NCBI RefSeq assembly: GCF_001905725.1
Contig: NZ_LIWB01000010.1
Location: forward strand, 1 to 64,000
DNA: 64,000 bases
Source of the DNA: Streptomyces sp. CB02400
GTDB taxonomy: Bacteria; Actinomycetota; Actinomycetes; Streptomycetales; Streptomycetaceae
Direction of reading: 5' to 3'
Part shown: positions 8,896 to 17,871 of the stretch, piece after piece
Layout: each line of letters opens with the position of its first letter
How positions within the stretch are numbered: the stretch's first letter is position 1
Made by a program: the position numbers and the translations under genes
Notes under the pieces: model-generated
What the model saw: the letters and a program-made list of their open reading frames with translations, nothing else
Databases searched by the model: none
What the model was told of the DNA's origin: nothing

Positions 8896-10071
8896 ATGAC
8901 TCAGTCGCCGTTCGCATCCAGCGCCTGGTATCGGCCGATGATCGCCCGCCATGCCGGTGAAGAACACCGCACCGCCACCGCACTGGAGCTGTTCTTCGAC
9001 CTCTGTTTCGTCGCCGCCGTAGCACAGGCGGCGGCGACCTTCGAACACGAAGTCGCCGCCGGCCGGGCGGGGCACGGTCTGCTGGGCTACGCTCTCGTGT
9101 TCTTCGCGATCTGGTGGGCGTGGATGAACTTCACCTGGTTCGCCTCCGCCTACGACACCGACGACGTTCCCTACCGACTGCTGACGCTGGTTCAAATCAC
9201 TGGTGCTCTGGTCATGGCCGCTGGAGTCAACGAGGCCTTGGAGCACGGCGACTTCACGATCATCACTTGGGGCTATGTCGTCATGCGGTTGGCCATGGTC
9301 AGTCAATGGCTGCGCGCCGCCCACTCCGATGGGCAACGCCGCCGGTCCGCCCTGCGGTACGCCTTGGGTATCTTCCTGCTGCAGATCGGCTGGCTGGCCC
9401 GCCTCATCGTGCTCGACGACGGTGACCTCGCCTCGTTCGCCGTCCTCGTCCTTCTTGAACTCGCGGTGCCGGTCTGGGCCGAAGGCGCCGCCCGGACGAC
9501 CTGGCATCCGCACCACATCGCCGAGCGTTACGGCCTGTTCACACTGATCGTGCTCGGTGAGTCCGTCACCGCCGCCACTCTCGCCGTCCGCACCGCCCTG
9601 GACACCGGCACGGATCCACAGGGCGTCCTGACCATCGGGATCGGTGGCGTCATCACCGTCTTCGCCTTGTGGTGGCTGTACTTCGCCCAGGACGCACCGC
9701 GTCGTCTGACCACGTTCTCGACAGCCATGCTATGGGGATACGGCCATTATCCGGTTTTCGCCACCGCGGCAGCCGTGGGAGCCGGTCTGGCGGTCAACGT
9801 CGCCCGAGTCACCGGTCACAGCACCCTGACCGATCTCCAGGCATCGGCCTCGTACACCGTGCCCGTAGCAGCCTTCATCATGTGCGTGTGGCTTCTGCAC
9901 GGTCGGTCCGCTCGCCTGTCCGTTGCGGCCAACGTGCTGCCGCCCGTCGCCGCGCTTGCCGTACTCGCCGGCACGTTCACCCCCGCCGCGGTGCTGTGCA
10001 CGGGCATCGTGGCGTCGCTCCTCGTCGGTACTTCCCTCGCCGTGGCCCGACGCGAGACGGGGCCGCTCTGA
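8896..10071 (+). CDS. ltrA: LtrA-family low-temperature-requirement membrane protein
   Basis: 391 residues from ATG 8896, with GAGG at the right distance. The N-terminal signature EEHRTATALELFFDLCFVAAVAQ is diagnostic for LtrA. Roughly ten hydrophobic segments follow (for example LLGYALVFFAIWWAWMNF and VFALWWLYFA), so it is an integral membrane protein of poorly defined function. The reading frame continues upstream without a stop to about 8635, immediately after the flavoprotein stop. That segment has coding-like third-position GC (ARRVRSANRLAQRLQTG...), so an 87-residue N-terminal extension or a separate fused small ORF is possible. No recurrent promoter lies in front, and cotranscription with the flavoprotein is likely. 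Confidence 0.85.
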   Translation: MTQSPFASSAWYRPMIARHAGEEHRTATALELFFDLCFVAAVAQAAATFEHEVAAGRAGHGLLGYALVFFAIWWAWMNFTWFASAYDTDDVPYRLLTLVQITGALVMAAGVNEALEHGDFTIITWGYVVMRLAMVSQWLRAAHSDGQRRRSALRYALGIFLLQIGWLARLIVLDDGDLASFAVLVLLELAVPVWAEGAARTTWHPHHIAERYGLFTLIVLGESVTAATLAVRTALDTGTDPQGVLTIGIGGVITVFALWWLYFAQDAPRRLTTFSTAMLWGYGHYPVFATAAAVGAGLAVNVARVTGHSTLTDLQASASYTVPVAAFIMCVWLLHGRSARLSVAANVLPPVAALAVLAGTFTPAAVLCTGIVASLLVGTSLAVARRETGPL

Positions 10072-10098
10072 AGCGCCCGCTCGGACAGCAAGCAGGGC

Positions 10099-10368
10099 TC
10101 ACGCTGCCGGCTCGGCCGCGGCCCGGGGCTCGCGTGCCATGCGCCGCCGCATGGCGCGACGTTCCCCCTCGGTCGTGCCGCCCCAGATCCCCTCGACGGG
10201 TCCGGCGGTGAGGGCCCACGCCAGGCACCGCTCGCTCACGGGGCACCGCCGGCACACCGCCTTGGCCTCGTCCGTCTGTATGAGCGTCGCCCCACTGTTG
10301 AGCGTGCCGATCGGAAAGAAGAGATCAGGGTCTTCGTACCTGCACAGCGCCGCTTCGCGCCAGTCCAT
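10099..10368 (-). CDS. WhiB-like (Wbl) iron-sulphur regulator
   Basis: 89 residues. The four cysteines that bind a [4Fe-4S] cluster are at 9, 39, 42 and 48 (C-X2-C-X5-C), followed by the turn motif GIWGG (60-64) and a basic tail RRAMRRRMARE. Wbl proteins are NO- and O2-sensitive partners of sigma factors, restricted to actinobacteria and their phages. The ATG at 10368 is inferred from family alignment (MDWREAALC). The ECF-type promoter at 10493-10467 lies 98 nt upstream, linking this redox-sensing regulator to the regulon. A decayed homologue survives at about 62150-62205. The nearby flavohaemoglobin fits an NO connection, which is inference. Confidence 0.93.
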   Translation of the reverse strand: MDWREAALCRYEDPDLFFPIGTLNSGATLIQTDEAKAVCRRCPVSERCLAWALTAGPVEGIWGGTTEGERRAMRRRMAREPRAAAEPAA

Positions 10369-10466
10369 GGATCGCCTTCCGTGCCGGGGGCCATCCGATC
10401 GAGTGGGGACGGAGCATGATGTGCGAAATGGCCCGATGGATAACATCACCACTCGTTGCATATTGA

Positions 10467-10493
10467 GACCGGACCGGCGCCGCGAGTGTGACA
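10467..10493 (-). promoter_or_regulatory. ECF41-like promoter for the WhiB-like gene
   Basis: Minus strand: TGTCACA (10493-10487), 16 nt, GGTC (10470-10467). Leader to the ATG at 10368 is 98 nt. Confidence 0.75.
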
Positions 10494-10625
10494 TCTGAGC
10501 CGATCGCGGGACCCGAGCCCGCCCCTTCGGCATCGCCCACCGCGCGCAGGAGGCACGTTCGAGTCCCGTTCCGCCATGAAGCCGTCGTCGGTCTCTGACG
10601 GCATGAGCCGGCCGGTCATCGGGCG

Positions 10626-11480
10626 TCAGTTGCGGGCTTGGTTCCAAGCCCGCAACTTGTCCGGATTGAGCACCGCCCAGACCTGAACGACCCGGGAGCC
10701 CGCGACGTCGAGCGTGATGACGGCGACGACCTGGTCGTCGTAGCGGACGACGAGTCCGGTGCGCCCGTTGACGGAGTGCGTGTCCAAGGTGGTGCGGGCG
10801 TGACGAGCGAGCAGCGTCAGCAGGCTGCGGGCGACGTGTTCGCCGCCAGTGACCGGTCGTGTCAGTGCACGGATCCTGCCGCCGCCGTCGTAGAAGACCG
10901 TCGCGTCGGGAGCGAGCAGCGACGCCAGCTTCTCGGCGTCCTCGTCGACGCACGCCTGCCGTACGGACTCGGCGAGCTCGTCCTGCCGATGAGACGGTGG
11001 GGGCTCCGCGCGGCAGGCCCGAAGACTCCGACGCGCACGGTCCATCAGTTCGGTGCGCGGGAGGTCGGATCGTCCGACGGCACCCGCGACCGTGCGCGGT
11101 CCCCTTCCGAGTACGTCGTCGAGCACGAACGCCGCCCTCTCGGCCGGCGGCAGGGTGTCGAGAGCTCGCCTCAGCTCCTCGCCGGCCTCACCCTGCGGTC
11201 TCGTACCGCCGGGGTCCTCTGTGCCCTGCGCCGGTCCCGTCCTGTCGGACGCGGCCAGTCTGTTCACACAGCTCCTTCCGACGGTCCGTGTCAGCCAGAC
11301 CCTGGGGGTCACTACGCGCACCCGCTCGGGGTCGGGAAGTCCGTACCACTGCCGGTAGGCGTCGTTGACCACGCTCTCCGCGGCGGAACGGTCGCCCAGC
11401 ATCCAGTGAGCGACCTCCAGAAGATGCCGCCGCTCGTCGAACAGCTCACCGATCGGCGCACCGTCACCGTCGTGATCCAT
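10626..11480 (-). CDS. SnoaL-domain ECF sigma factor (SigJ-like, divergent)
   Basis: 284 residues from the ATG at 11480, preceded by GAAGGA; an upstream in-frame ATG at 11540 is less likely. The sigma-2 part is degenerate relative to the 5176 protein: LLEVAHWMLGDRSAAESVV and the unusual YRQWYGL. Region 4 has LPPAERAAFVLDDV and ELMDRARRSLRA. The C-terminal SnoaL-like domain is complete, with FYDGGGRIRA and NPDKL (about 272-276). It is the close paralogue of the gene at 46807-47676. A TGTCACA sequence on the minus strand at 11653 lacks a correctly spaced -10 box, so I do not assign it to the regulon. Genes to either side are the WhiB-like gene and a TetR regulator. Confidence 0.82.
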   Translation of the reverse strand: MDHDGDGAPIGELFDERRHLLEVAHWMLGDRSAAESVVNDAYRQWYGLPDPERVRVVTPRVWLTRTVGRSCVNRLAASDRTGPAQGTEDPGGTRPQGEAGEELRRALDTLPPAERAAFVLDDVLGRGPRTVAGAVGRSDLPRTELMDRARRSLRACRAEPPPSHRQDELAESVRQACVDEDAEKLASLLAPDATVFYDGGGRIRALTRPVTGGEHVARSLLTLLARHARTTLDTHSVNGRTGLVVRYDDQVVAVITLDVAGSRVVQVWAVLNPDKLRAWNQARN

Positions 11481-11724
11481 ACCGATTCCTTCTTCCGGAT
11501 GGTGCTCCGGCACCACGGTCACTGCGGCGGGCATACGCATGGGAACGGTACCCGTCGTGCGTGATCAACGCTCCCGGTTCCCATGGGAAGGACCGGCGTC
11601 CATGTGCACCGGTCGGCTTGTCAGACCGTCCGGGCGGCGAAGAAGGTGTGACACCATTTCGGTTTCCCATGGCTGTGGCCTGTTCAGTAAGCATGGGACG
11701 GTGTCAGCGGTGCGGTGGGACGGG

Positions 11725-12366
11725 TCAGCTCGGTGCGGGAGGAGCCGACAGACGCAGTCGAGCGGGCGGCGGGTGGGGCAGAGTGCGAACACCGGGATTG
11801 CGGAGTCCGTCGAGGACCAGTTCCAGGTAGCGCCTCCAGGCCTGCGGGTCCGTGTCCAGCAGGGGAACGGCTGTCTGATGGATTCCGCCGAGAAGCAGCA
11901 TGATGTCCGTCCCCGTGACGTCTACGCGGACGGCCCCCTGCTCCTTCGCGCGGGCCGTGAGGTCCTCCACGATGTCCCCGAGCCGGCCGATCGCGTCCCG
12001 CACCTCAGTGTGCTGCAGAGAAGGCCGTCCGATCACTTCACAGAACGCCTGGTCGGCGGCGAGCGCCTCGACGCCCACGGTCATGAACTCCCGCAGCGCC
12101 GCACCGGCGTCATCGGCCTTCAGAAGCCGTGCCGCCGAGTCGGTCAGCCGGTCGAGCAGTTGCAGCATGATGGCGCCGAGCAGATCGTCCTTCGACGCGA
12201 AATGCCGGAAGACCGTGCCCTTGGCGACACCGGCCCGCTGAGCGATCTCGCTCATCGACACGTCGACCCCGCACTCGGCGAAGGCCTCGGTCGCCGCCGT
12301 GAGCAGGAGACGTCGATTGCGGACCATGTCCGCTCTGGGCCCCGGAGCGGCCGTTCTGTCAGTCAT
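11725..12366 (-). CDS. TetR-family repressor
   Basis: 213 residues from the ATG at 12366. The N-terminal helix-turn-helix is clear: RRLLLTAATEAFAECG, VSMSEIAQRAGVAKGTVFRHF, SKDDLL. The C-terminal half is a ligand-binding helical domain with residues of the TetR_C type (ALAADQAFCEVIGRP, LLLGGIHQTAVPL). It is divergent from the SDR gene at 12524. The intergenic space holds two palindromes with the shared core TGACC-N4-GGTCA, so it very probably represses itself and the dehydrogenase. The inducer is unknown; a substrate of the SDR is the natural candidate. It has no ECF-type promoter, so this pair is a separate regulatory island. Confidence 0.92.
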   Translation of the reverse strand: MTDRTAAPGPRADMVRNRRLLLTAATEAFAECGVDVSMSEIAQRAGVAKGTVFRHFASKDDLLGAIMLQLLDRLTDSAARLLKADDAGAALREFMTVGVEALAADQAFCEVIGRPSLQHTEVRDAIGRLGDIVEDLTARAKEQGAVRVDVTGTDIMLLLGGIHQTAVPLLDTDPQAWRRYLELVLDGLRNPGVRTLPHPPPARLRLSAPPAPS

Positions 12367-12383
12367 GCCACCTCTTCTCACCG

Positions 12384-12433
12384 CGAGCCTAGCACTGAAG
12401 ATGACCGCTGGGTCATCTTCAGTGCTAGGCTCG
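12384..12433. promoter_or_regulatory. TetR operator 1: long perfect palindrome
   Basis: Perfect inverted repeat with 23-bp arms (12384-12406 and 12411-12433) around the 4-nt centre GCTG. The core is ATGACC-GCTG-GGTCAT. It starts 18 nt from the TetR ATG. Such length is more than a TetR dimer needs, so the transcript could also form a hairpin. Confidence 0.75.
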
Positions 12434-12436
12434 TAG

Positions 12437-12458
12437 AAAATGACCGGTCGGTCATTTT
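12437..12458. promoter_or_regulatory. TetR operator 2
   Basis: Inverted repeat AAAATGACC-GGTC-GGTCATTTT, sharing the core TGACC-N4-GGTCA with operator 1. The core centres are 39 bp apart. It lies 65 nt before the SDR start. Confidence 0.7.
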
Positions 12459-12523
12459 AGGCCCGGCGTGACACGCCTGCCCGAGGCGAGGTCGCCCGAT
12501 GGCCGCAACCTTCGGAGGAACAC

Positions 12524-13261
12524 ATGAGCACTCCCCTTCACCACAAGGTCGCCCTGGTGACCGGTGCCTCTTCAGGCATAGGCCAGGCGACGGCACTCGC
12601 GCTCTCCGAGGCCGGAGCGAAGGTGGTCGTCGGCGCCCGCAGAACGGACCGACTGGCCGCACTGGCCCAGGAGGCCTCCGGCGAGATGGTCGCGCTGAGG
12701 ATGGACGTCACCGACCCGCGCTCGGTGCAGGATGCCGTCGCGGCGACGGTCCAGCGCTTCGGTGCACTGGACATCGTGGTGAACAACGCGGGCGTCATGC
12801 TCAGTGGGCCCATCCTGGGCGCGGACATCACCGAGTGGACCCGGATGATCGAGACGAACCTGTTGGGGTCGATGTACACGGTGCACGCGGCCTTGCCGCA
12901 TCTGCTCGCGTCCAAGGGCTCCGTCGTACAGATATCCTCCACTTCGGGACGCATCTCATCGGCGGCGAGCGGTGCCTACGCGGCCACCAAGTTCGGCATC
13001 GCGGCCTTCTCGGAGGCGTTGCGCCAGGAGGTCACCGAGCAGGGCGTACGCGTCGTCGTCATCGAACCCGGCTTCGTCTCGACCGAGTTGACCAGCCACA
13101 TCACCGATCCGACCATGCAGGCCGCAGCACAGAGCATGGCCGAGTCCATGCGAACCCTCGACCCGGACGACATCGCCGCTTCCGTCCTCTACGCGGTGAC
13201 CCAGCCCGATCACGTCGCCGTCAACGAGATCTTGATCCGTCCGACCGACCAGACCCGCTGA
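12524..13261 (+). CDS. Short-chain dehydrogenase/reductase
   Basis: 245 residues, a classical SDR. The NADP(H)-binding TGASSGIG lies near residues 14-21, the structural NNAG follows, and the catalytic Ser (ISSTSG) and YAATK are present. VIEPGFVSTEL follows, as in the family. Basic residues after beta-2 (GARRTDR) suggest NADP preference. The ATG at 12524 is preceded by GGAGGAACAC. It is controlled by the divergent TetR gene through two operators and ends at a strong hairpin (13295-13337), so it is monocistronic. The substrate cannot be predicted. It does not carry the recurrent ECF promoter. Confidence 0.92.
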   Translation: MSTPLHHKVALVTGASSGIGQATALALSEAGAKVVVGARRTDRLAALAQEASGEMVALRMDVTDPRSVQDAVAATVQRFGALDIVVNNAGVMLSGPILGADITEWTRMIETNLLGSMYTVHAALPHLLASKGSVVQISSTSGRISSAASGAYAATKFGIAAFSEALRQEVTEQGVRVVVIEPGFVSTELTSHITDPTMQAAAQSMAESMRTLDPDDIAASVLYAVTQPDHVAVNEILIRPTDQTR

Positions 13262-13294
13262 CCCCGGCTCGAACAGCGCGTCATAGGCACCTGC

Positions 13295-13337
13295 GGCTCT
13301 CCCGCCCGTCCCTTGGTCAGGAACGGGCGGGAGAGCC
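13295..13337. terminator. Terminator after the SDR gene
   Basis: Perfect inverted repeat: 15-bp arms GGCTCTCCCGCCCGT (13295-13309) and its complement (13323-13337), with a 13-nt loop, 34 nt after the SDR stop. Confidence 0.75.
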
Positions 13338-13474
13338 ACGTCCGGTTTCAGCCGGTTGCGAGGTCCCGCGCGGAACGTGCGCGGTCTGCTGAATCACTGC
13401 GGACACGGCCCTCGACGCGTCGTGCCCCTCAGCCCACGGTCGACCGGCTTCGGGGCCGGGTGAGTGGCGTCGGA

Positions 13475-13501
13475 TGTCACACCGGTGGGCGCTCGTCGGT
13501 C
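13475..13501 (+). promoter_or_regulatory. ECF41-like promoter for the cupin-NmrA-PDH unit
   Basis: TGTCACA (13475-13481), 16 nt, GGTC (13498-13501), 72 nt before the cupin ATG. The four following genes are codirectional with gaps of about 100-170 nt and no obvious terminator. Confidence 0.75.
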
Positions 13502-13573
13502 ACGTTGTGAGAGACCGCTGCTCCTCGGGCCATCGCCGGGGCGTCGCGAACCCCGGCAGGAAAGGACGCCATC

Positions 13574-14068
13574 ATGTCGTACCCGTACCCGGAACAGAAG
13601 TACTGGGGAGAGGACGGTGAGGTCAGCGCCGTCTTCCGCCCGGCCGCGACCCCACCGGCCATCGGTGAGAGCGGAACCGGACACAACGCCACCCACTATC
13701 TGGCGACCACCGAGACCACACGCGGCGAGTTCGGGCTCTACCGGGTGGAGATGAAGCCGCGGGCGGGCGGCCCCAAGGCGCACTTCCACCGGCGCATCTC
13801 GGAGTCGTTCTACATCCTTGACGGCACGGTGCGCGTATTCGACGGCGTGCAGTGGATGGACGCGCGCAAGGGAGACTTCCTGCACGTTCCGCAGGGTGGG
13901 CTGCACGCCTTCCGCAACGATTCGGACGCGCCGGCCGACATGCTGCTGCTGTTCACTCCGGGAGCGCCGCGCGAGGAGTACTTCGAGCAGGTGTCGCAGC
14001 TCGGGCACGCCGCGGAGGAGGAACGTGCCGCCTTCTTCGACAGGCACGACTCCTACTTCGTGGAGTAG
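13574..14068 (+). CDS. Cupin-domain protein
   Basis: 164 residues with one conserved beta-barrel cupin. Motif 1 is seen as KAHFHRRISESFYILDGTVRVF and motif 2 as GDFLHVPQGGLHAF, giving the His/His/Glu/His metal site. Cupins of this size are often small dioxygenases, isomerases or sensors; the reaction cannot be named. The ATG at 13574 follows GGAAAGGACGCCATC. It is the first gene after an ECF-type promoter and heads a probable operon with an NmrA-like protein and pyruvate dehydrogenase E1/E2. A second, unrelated cupin at 54860 has the same promoter type. Confidence 0.88.
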   Translation: MSYPYPEQKYWGEDGEVSAVFRPAATPPAIGESGTGHNATHYLATTETTRGEFGLYRVEMKPRAGGPKAHFHRRISESFYILDGTVRVFDGVQWMDARKGDFLHVPQGGLHAFRNDSDAPADMLLLFTPGAPREEYFEQVSQLGHAAEEERAAFFDRHDSYFVE

Positions 14069-14239
14069 GCACCGCAGGGCACGGGCCCGCAGTGGGCACC
14101 CTGCCCCGTTCTCGGGCACCACGACGCCGCCAGGCCGACGCCCCGCCGCTCCGTCACCCGGCGCCCGGCCCAGCGGCCATCCCTCACCGCCTTCGCGGAC
14201 ACCCAGCGGGGCCACGGCCCCTCGACGGAAGAGAGCAAC

Positions 14240-14980
14240 ATGAGAGTCGTCGTCGCAGGCGCCACCGGCCGGATCGGTTCCAGGACCGTCGCGGGGCTCA
14301 GGGACCACGGAGTGGAGGTCGTGTCCTTGTCCCGCACGAGTGGTGTCGACCTCGTCAGCGGTCAGGGCCTCGCGGAGGCGTTGCGCGGTGCCACGGTGGT
14401 CGTGGACGTCACCGACGCGCCGTCTCGGGGGCAGCAGGTGAGCACGGAGTTCTTCAGTACCGCGACGGGCAACCTGCTCGGGGCCGCCGGCGCGGCGGGC
14501 GTCGAGCACTACGTGGCGCTGTCGGTGGTGGGCGCGGACCGCGTCGACTCCGGGTACTTCCGCGGCAAGGCCTCGCAGGAGGCGCTGGCGACCCGATCCA
14601 CCATCCCGCACTCCCTGGTGCGCGCCACCCCGTTCTTCGAGTCCGTCGAGGCCGCGGTCACCGTCGGCACCCGGCCGGACGGGGTTCTCGTCCCACCGCT
14701 GACCATACGGCCGGTGTCGACGGACGACGTCGCCACGACGGTCGCCCATGTCGCCGTGGGAGTGCCGCTCTTCGGCGTGCTCGAGGTCGCCGGCCCCGAA
14801 GAACGCGGGCTCGTGGACTTCGCCGCCGACTTCCTGACGGCCACAGGCCGTACCGACCCGGTCGTCGCCGACGCACGTGCTCCGTTCTTCGGCGCACCGC
14901 TCTCGGAGCGGTCGCTGCGTCCCGGGCCGGACGTCCACGTGGGACATCACACGTTCGCCCAATGGCTCGAACAGCCCTAG
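14240..14980 (+). CDS. NmrA-like NAD(P)-binding epimerase/oxidoreductase
   Basis: 246 residues, atypical SDR. N-terminal Rossmann motif VVAGATGRIGS; the conserved HYVALSVVGADR and GYFRGKASQE segments contain the position of the usual Tyr-Lys pair in modified form; the C-terminal part has ILV-type substrate pocket residues (RATPFFE, VAGPEER). Similar proteins act as NADPH-sensing quinone reductases or epimerases. It is a paralogue of 59047-59796. Epimerase-like genes are one of the three classical ECF41 targets, and here the gene lies second behind such a promoter. The start ATG at 14240 has a weak ribosome binding site (GGAAGAGAGCAAC). Confidence 0.82.
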   Translation: MRVVVAGATGRIGSRTVAGLRDHGVEVVSLSRTSGVDLVSGQGLAEALRGATVVVDVTDAPSRGQQVSTEFFSTATGNLLGAAGAAGVEHYVALSVVGADRVDSGYFRGKASQEALATRSTIPHSLVRATPFFESVEAAVTVGTRPDGVLVPPLTIRPVSTDDVATTVAHVAVGVPLFGVLEVAGPEERGLVDFAADFLTATGRTDPVVADARAPFFGAPLSERSLRPGPDVHVGHHTFAQWLEQP

Positions 14981-15082
14981 TCAGCCCGGAACGGCGGCCC
15001 GCGTGGCCGCCCGCCGGCCGTCCCCGCGGCACCTGCCCGTGTCCGCACCCCTCCCCCACCCTGCCGTGACAGAAAGGCCGCC

Positions 15083-17770
15083 ATGAGTGATCCGTCCGCG
15101 CACACTGAGTCCTCCGACGTCAGTGAGCTCGACCAGTTGCCCGACCGCGACCGCGAGGAGACCGCCGAATGGCAGGCCTCCCTCGACGCGGTCGTACGCA
15201 ACGCCGGTCCGGAGCGGGCGGTGTACCTGATGCGACGGGTGCACGAGTTCGCGGCACGGTCCGGCATGTCCCTGCCCGGACTGCTGTCCTCCGACTACAT
15301 CAACACCGTCCCGGCCACCGCACAGCCGGTGTTCGACGGCGATGTGGAGATGGAGTCCCGGATCACGGCGCTCAACCGTTGGAACGCAGCGGCGATGGTC
15401 ACCCGGGGAGCCCCTTCGGGGCTGGGCGGGCACATCTCCACGTATGCCTCGGCCGCCTGGCTCTACGAGATCGGTTTCAACCACTTCTTCCGAGGCAAGC
15501 ACGGCGGCGGCTCGGGGGACCAGTTGTTCCTCCAGGGACACGCCTCACCGGGGATCTACGCCCGGGTCTACCTCGAAGGGCGTCTGAGCACGGAACAGCT
15601 GGACGGCTTCCGGCGGGAGGCCGGTGGCCGCGGCCTCCCGTCCTACCCCCATCCGCGGCGGTTGCCCTGGCTGTGGGAATTCCCGACCGTGTCCATGGGG
15701 CTCGGGCCGCTCGGTGCCGTCTATCAGGCCCGCTTCAACCGCTACTTGCTGGCCCGCGGCATCAAGGACACCTCGGCCTCGCGGGTGTGGGCCTTCCTGG
15801 GCGACGGGGAGATGGACGAGCCGGAGTCGACCGCCGCCCTGACACTCGCCTCCCGCGAGGGCCTCGACAACCTCACTTTCGTCATCAACTGCAACCTGCA
15901 GCGCCTGGACGGGCCGGTACGGTCCAACTCGAAGATCGTTCAGGAGCTGGAGGCCCGCTTCCGCGGCGCGGGGTGGAACGTGGTCAAGACCCTGTGGGGC
16001 GAGGCCTGGGACCCGCTGCTGTCACAGGACACCACAGGCGAACTGGTACGGCGCCTGGGCGCGGTGCCCGACGCGCAGATGCAGACCTTCGCCGCTCGGG
16101 ACGCCGGCTACATACGTCAGAAGTTCTTCACCGGGGACGCCCTCTCCGCCCTGTCCGCCTCCTTGAGCGACGCACAGGTGGTGGAGCTGTTCGAGAAGTC
16201 CCGCGGCGGGCACGAGCCTGTGAAGGTGTACGCCGCCTATCGGGCAGCGGTGGAGCACAGGGGCGTGCCGACGGTGGTTCTCGCCCAGACCGTGAAGGGT
16301 CACACCCTCGGTTCTGCCTTCGAGTCGAGAAACGCCAACCACCAGATGAAGAAACTGACGACTGCTCAGTTCCGCGAGTTGCGGGACCTGTTGGGACTGC
16401 CCATCCCCGACAGCGCCCTGGCGGGCGACCAGGTCCCGTACTGGCACCCCGGGGAGCACTCCCCGGAGGTGCAGTACCTGCGTGAGCGTCGAGCTGCGCT
16501 GGGCGGACCCGTCCCCTCCCGCGAGGTGATCGCCAAGCCGCTGCCGGAACCCACGGCGAAGCCGTTCGAGGTGTTGGAGAAGGGGTTCGGCAACCAGGAG
16601 GTCGCCACGACCATGGCGCTCGTCCGCCTGGTCAAGGATCTGATGCGGGAGAAGGAGACCGGGCGTCGCTGGGTGCCGATCATCCCCGACGAGGCACGTA
16701 CCTTCGGCATGGAGTCGATGTTTCCCACCGCCGGCATCTACTCACCCCAGGGCCAGAACTACGACCCCGTCGACGCCGACCAGCTCCTCCACTACAAGGA
16801 GAGCGAGACCGGGCAACTCATCATCGAGGGCATCACCGAGGCCGGCTCCGTGGCCGAGCTCACCGCTGCGGCGACGTCGTACGCCACCCACGGCGAGCCG
16901 ATGATTCCGCTCTACATCTTCTACTCCATGTTCGGATTCCAGCGCACCGGTGACCAGTTCTGGGCACTGGGCGACCAGATGGGCCGCGGCTTCGTCGTCG
17001 GCGGCACCGCGGGGCGCACCACGATGACCGGCGAGGGCCTGCAGCACGGAGACGGACACTCGCATCTGCTGGCCGCCACCAATCCGGCGGCCGTCAGTTA
17101 CGACCCGGCTTTCGCCTTCGAGATCGCGGTGATCGTCCGTGACGGGCTGCGGCGCATGTACGGCACGGCACCTGAGGATGTCTTCTACTACCTGACCGTG
17201 TACAACGAGCCGAAGCGGCAGCCTCCCATGCCGGCGGTGCCGGGGGTGGAGGAGGGCATCGTCCGGGGCATGTACCGGTACCGGCCCGCCGCACCCGCCA
17301 CGACCGGGCCCCGGATCCAGCTGCTGTCCTCCGGTACGGCCGTTCACTGGGCGCTCCGAGCCCAGGAAATCCTCGCCGACCAGTGGAGCGTGCTCGCCGA
17401 CGTGTGGTCGGTGACGTCCTGGACGGAACTGCGCCGGGACGCGATGGACGCCGACGCCGCCCGGACGCGGGGGGTGGAGCGCACTCCCCATGTCACGCAG
17501 GCGCTCGCCGGTGCGCAGGGCCCCGTGCTGGCCGTCAGCGACTGGATGCGGCAGGTACCGGACCAGATCAGCCAGTGGGTGGAGCAGGACTACTACTCGT
17601 TGGGCACCGACGGCTTCGGTCTGTCCGACACCCGCGAGGCAGTGCGCCGCCACTTCCGTGTCGACGCCGAGTCGATCGTCGTGACGGCGCTGGACCGGCT
17701 GGCCCGAGCCGGTCGGATCGCCCCGGAGACCGTCGCAAAGGCCCGCGCACGCTACGGCCTCGATCAGTGA
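15083..17770 (+). CDS. aceE: Pyruvate dehydrogenase E1, homodimeric AceE type
   Basis: 895 residues, close to the usual ~900. It decarboxylates pyruvate with thiamine diphosphate and acetylates the lipoyl group of E2. The ThDP motif is visible as GDGEMDEPES with NCNLQRLDGPV after it. N-terminal landmarks include GGHISTYASAAWLYEIGFNHFFRG and FLQGHASPG. C-terminal pyrimidine-domain and transketolase-C segments are present (YSMFGFQRTGDQFWALGDQMGRGFVVGGT; GTDGFGLSDTREAVRRHF). The ATG at 15083 follows AGAAAGGCC. A housekeeping aceE normally lies elsewhere in Streptomyces, so this is probably an additional, stress-linked copy. It is followed by an E2 gene 101 nt downstream; no E3 gene is near. Confidence 0.95.
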   Translation: MSDPSAHTESSDVSELDQLPDRDREETAEWQASLDAVVRNAGPERAVYLMRRVHEFAARSGMSLPGLLSSDYINTVPATAQPVFDGDVEMESRITALNRWNAAAMVTRGAPSGLGGHISTYASAAWLYEIGFNHFFRGKHGGGSGDQLFLQGHASPGIYARVYLEGRLSTEQLDGFRREAGGRGLPSYPHPRRLPWLWEFPTVSMGLGPLGAVYQARFNRYLLARGIKDTSASRVWAFLGDGEMDEPESTAALTLASREGLDNLTFVINCNLQRLDGPVRSNSKIVQELEARFRGAGWNVVKTLWGEAWDPLLSQDTTGELVRRLGAVPDAQMQTFAARDAGYIRQKFFTGDALSALSASLSDAQVVELFEKSRGGHEPVKVYAAYRAAVEHRGVPTVVLAQTVKGHTLGSAFESRNANHQMKKLTTAQFRELRDLLGLPIPDSALAGDQVPYWHPGEHSPEVQYLRERRAALGGPVPSREVIAKPLPEPTAKPFEVLEKGFGNQEVATTMALVRLVKDLMREKETGRRWVPIIPDEARTFGMESMFPTAGIYSPQGQNYDPVDADQLLHYKESETGQLIIEGITEAGSVAELTAAATSYATHGEPMIPLYIFYSMFGFQRTGDQFWALGDQMGRGFVVGGTAGRTTMTGEGLQHGDGHSHLLAATNPAAVSYDPAFAFEIAVIVRDGLRRMYGTAPEDVFYYLTVYNEPKRQPPMPAVPGVEEGIVRGMYRYRPAAPATTGPRIQLLSSGTAVHWALRAQEILADQWSVLADVWSVTSWTELRRDAMDADAARTRGVERTPHVTQALAGAQGPVLAVSDWMRQVPDQISQWVEQDYYSLGTDGFGLSDTREAVRRHFRVDAESIVVTALDRLARAGRIAPETVAKARARYGLDQ

Positions 17771-17871
17771 GCGGGAACGCGCCGGATCCCGACCAGCACG
17801 CCGCAGGCCGGGGACGACAGGCACCGAGGGCCGCGCAGGCCCACCGATCCTCAAGGAGCTGAAACGACATC

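Noticed and set aside
10545..10580. tRNA-like 3' end (GTTCGAGTCCCG...CCGCCA)
   Set aside because: The T-arm stem does not pair and no acceptor or anticodon arm is found upstream.
11627..11653. Minus-strand TGTCACA upstream of the ECF gene at 10626
   Set aside because: The position after 16 nt reads GACG; GGTC appears only after 19 nt, so the spacing rule fails.
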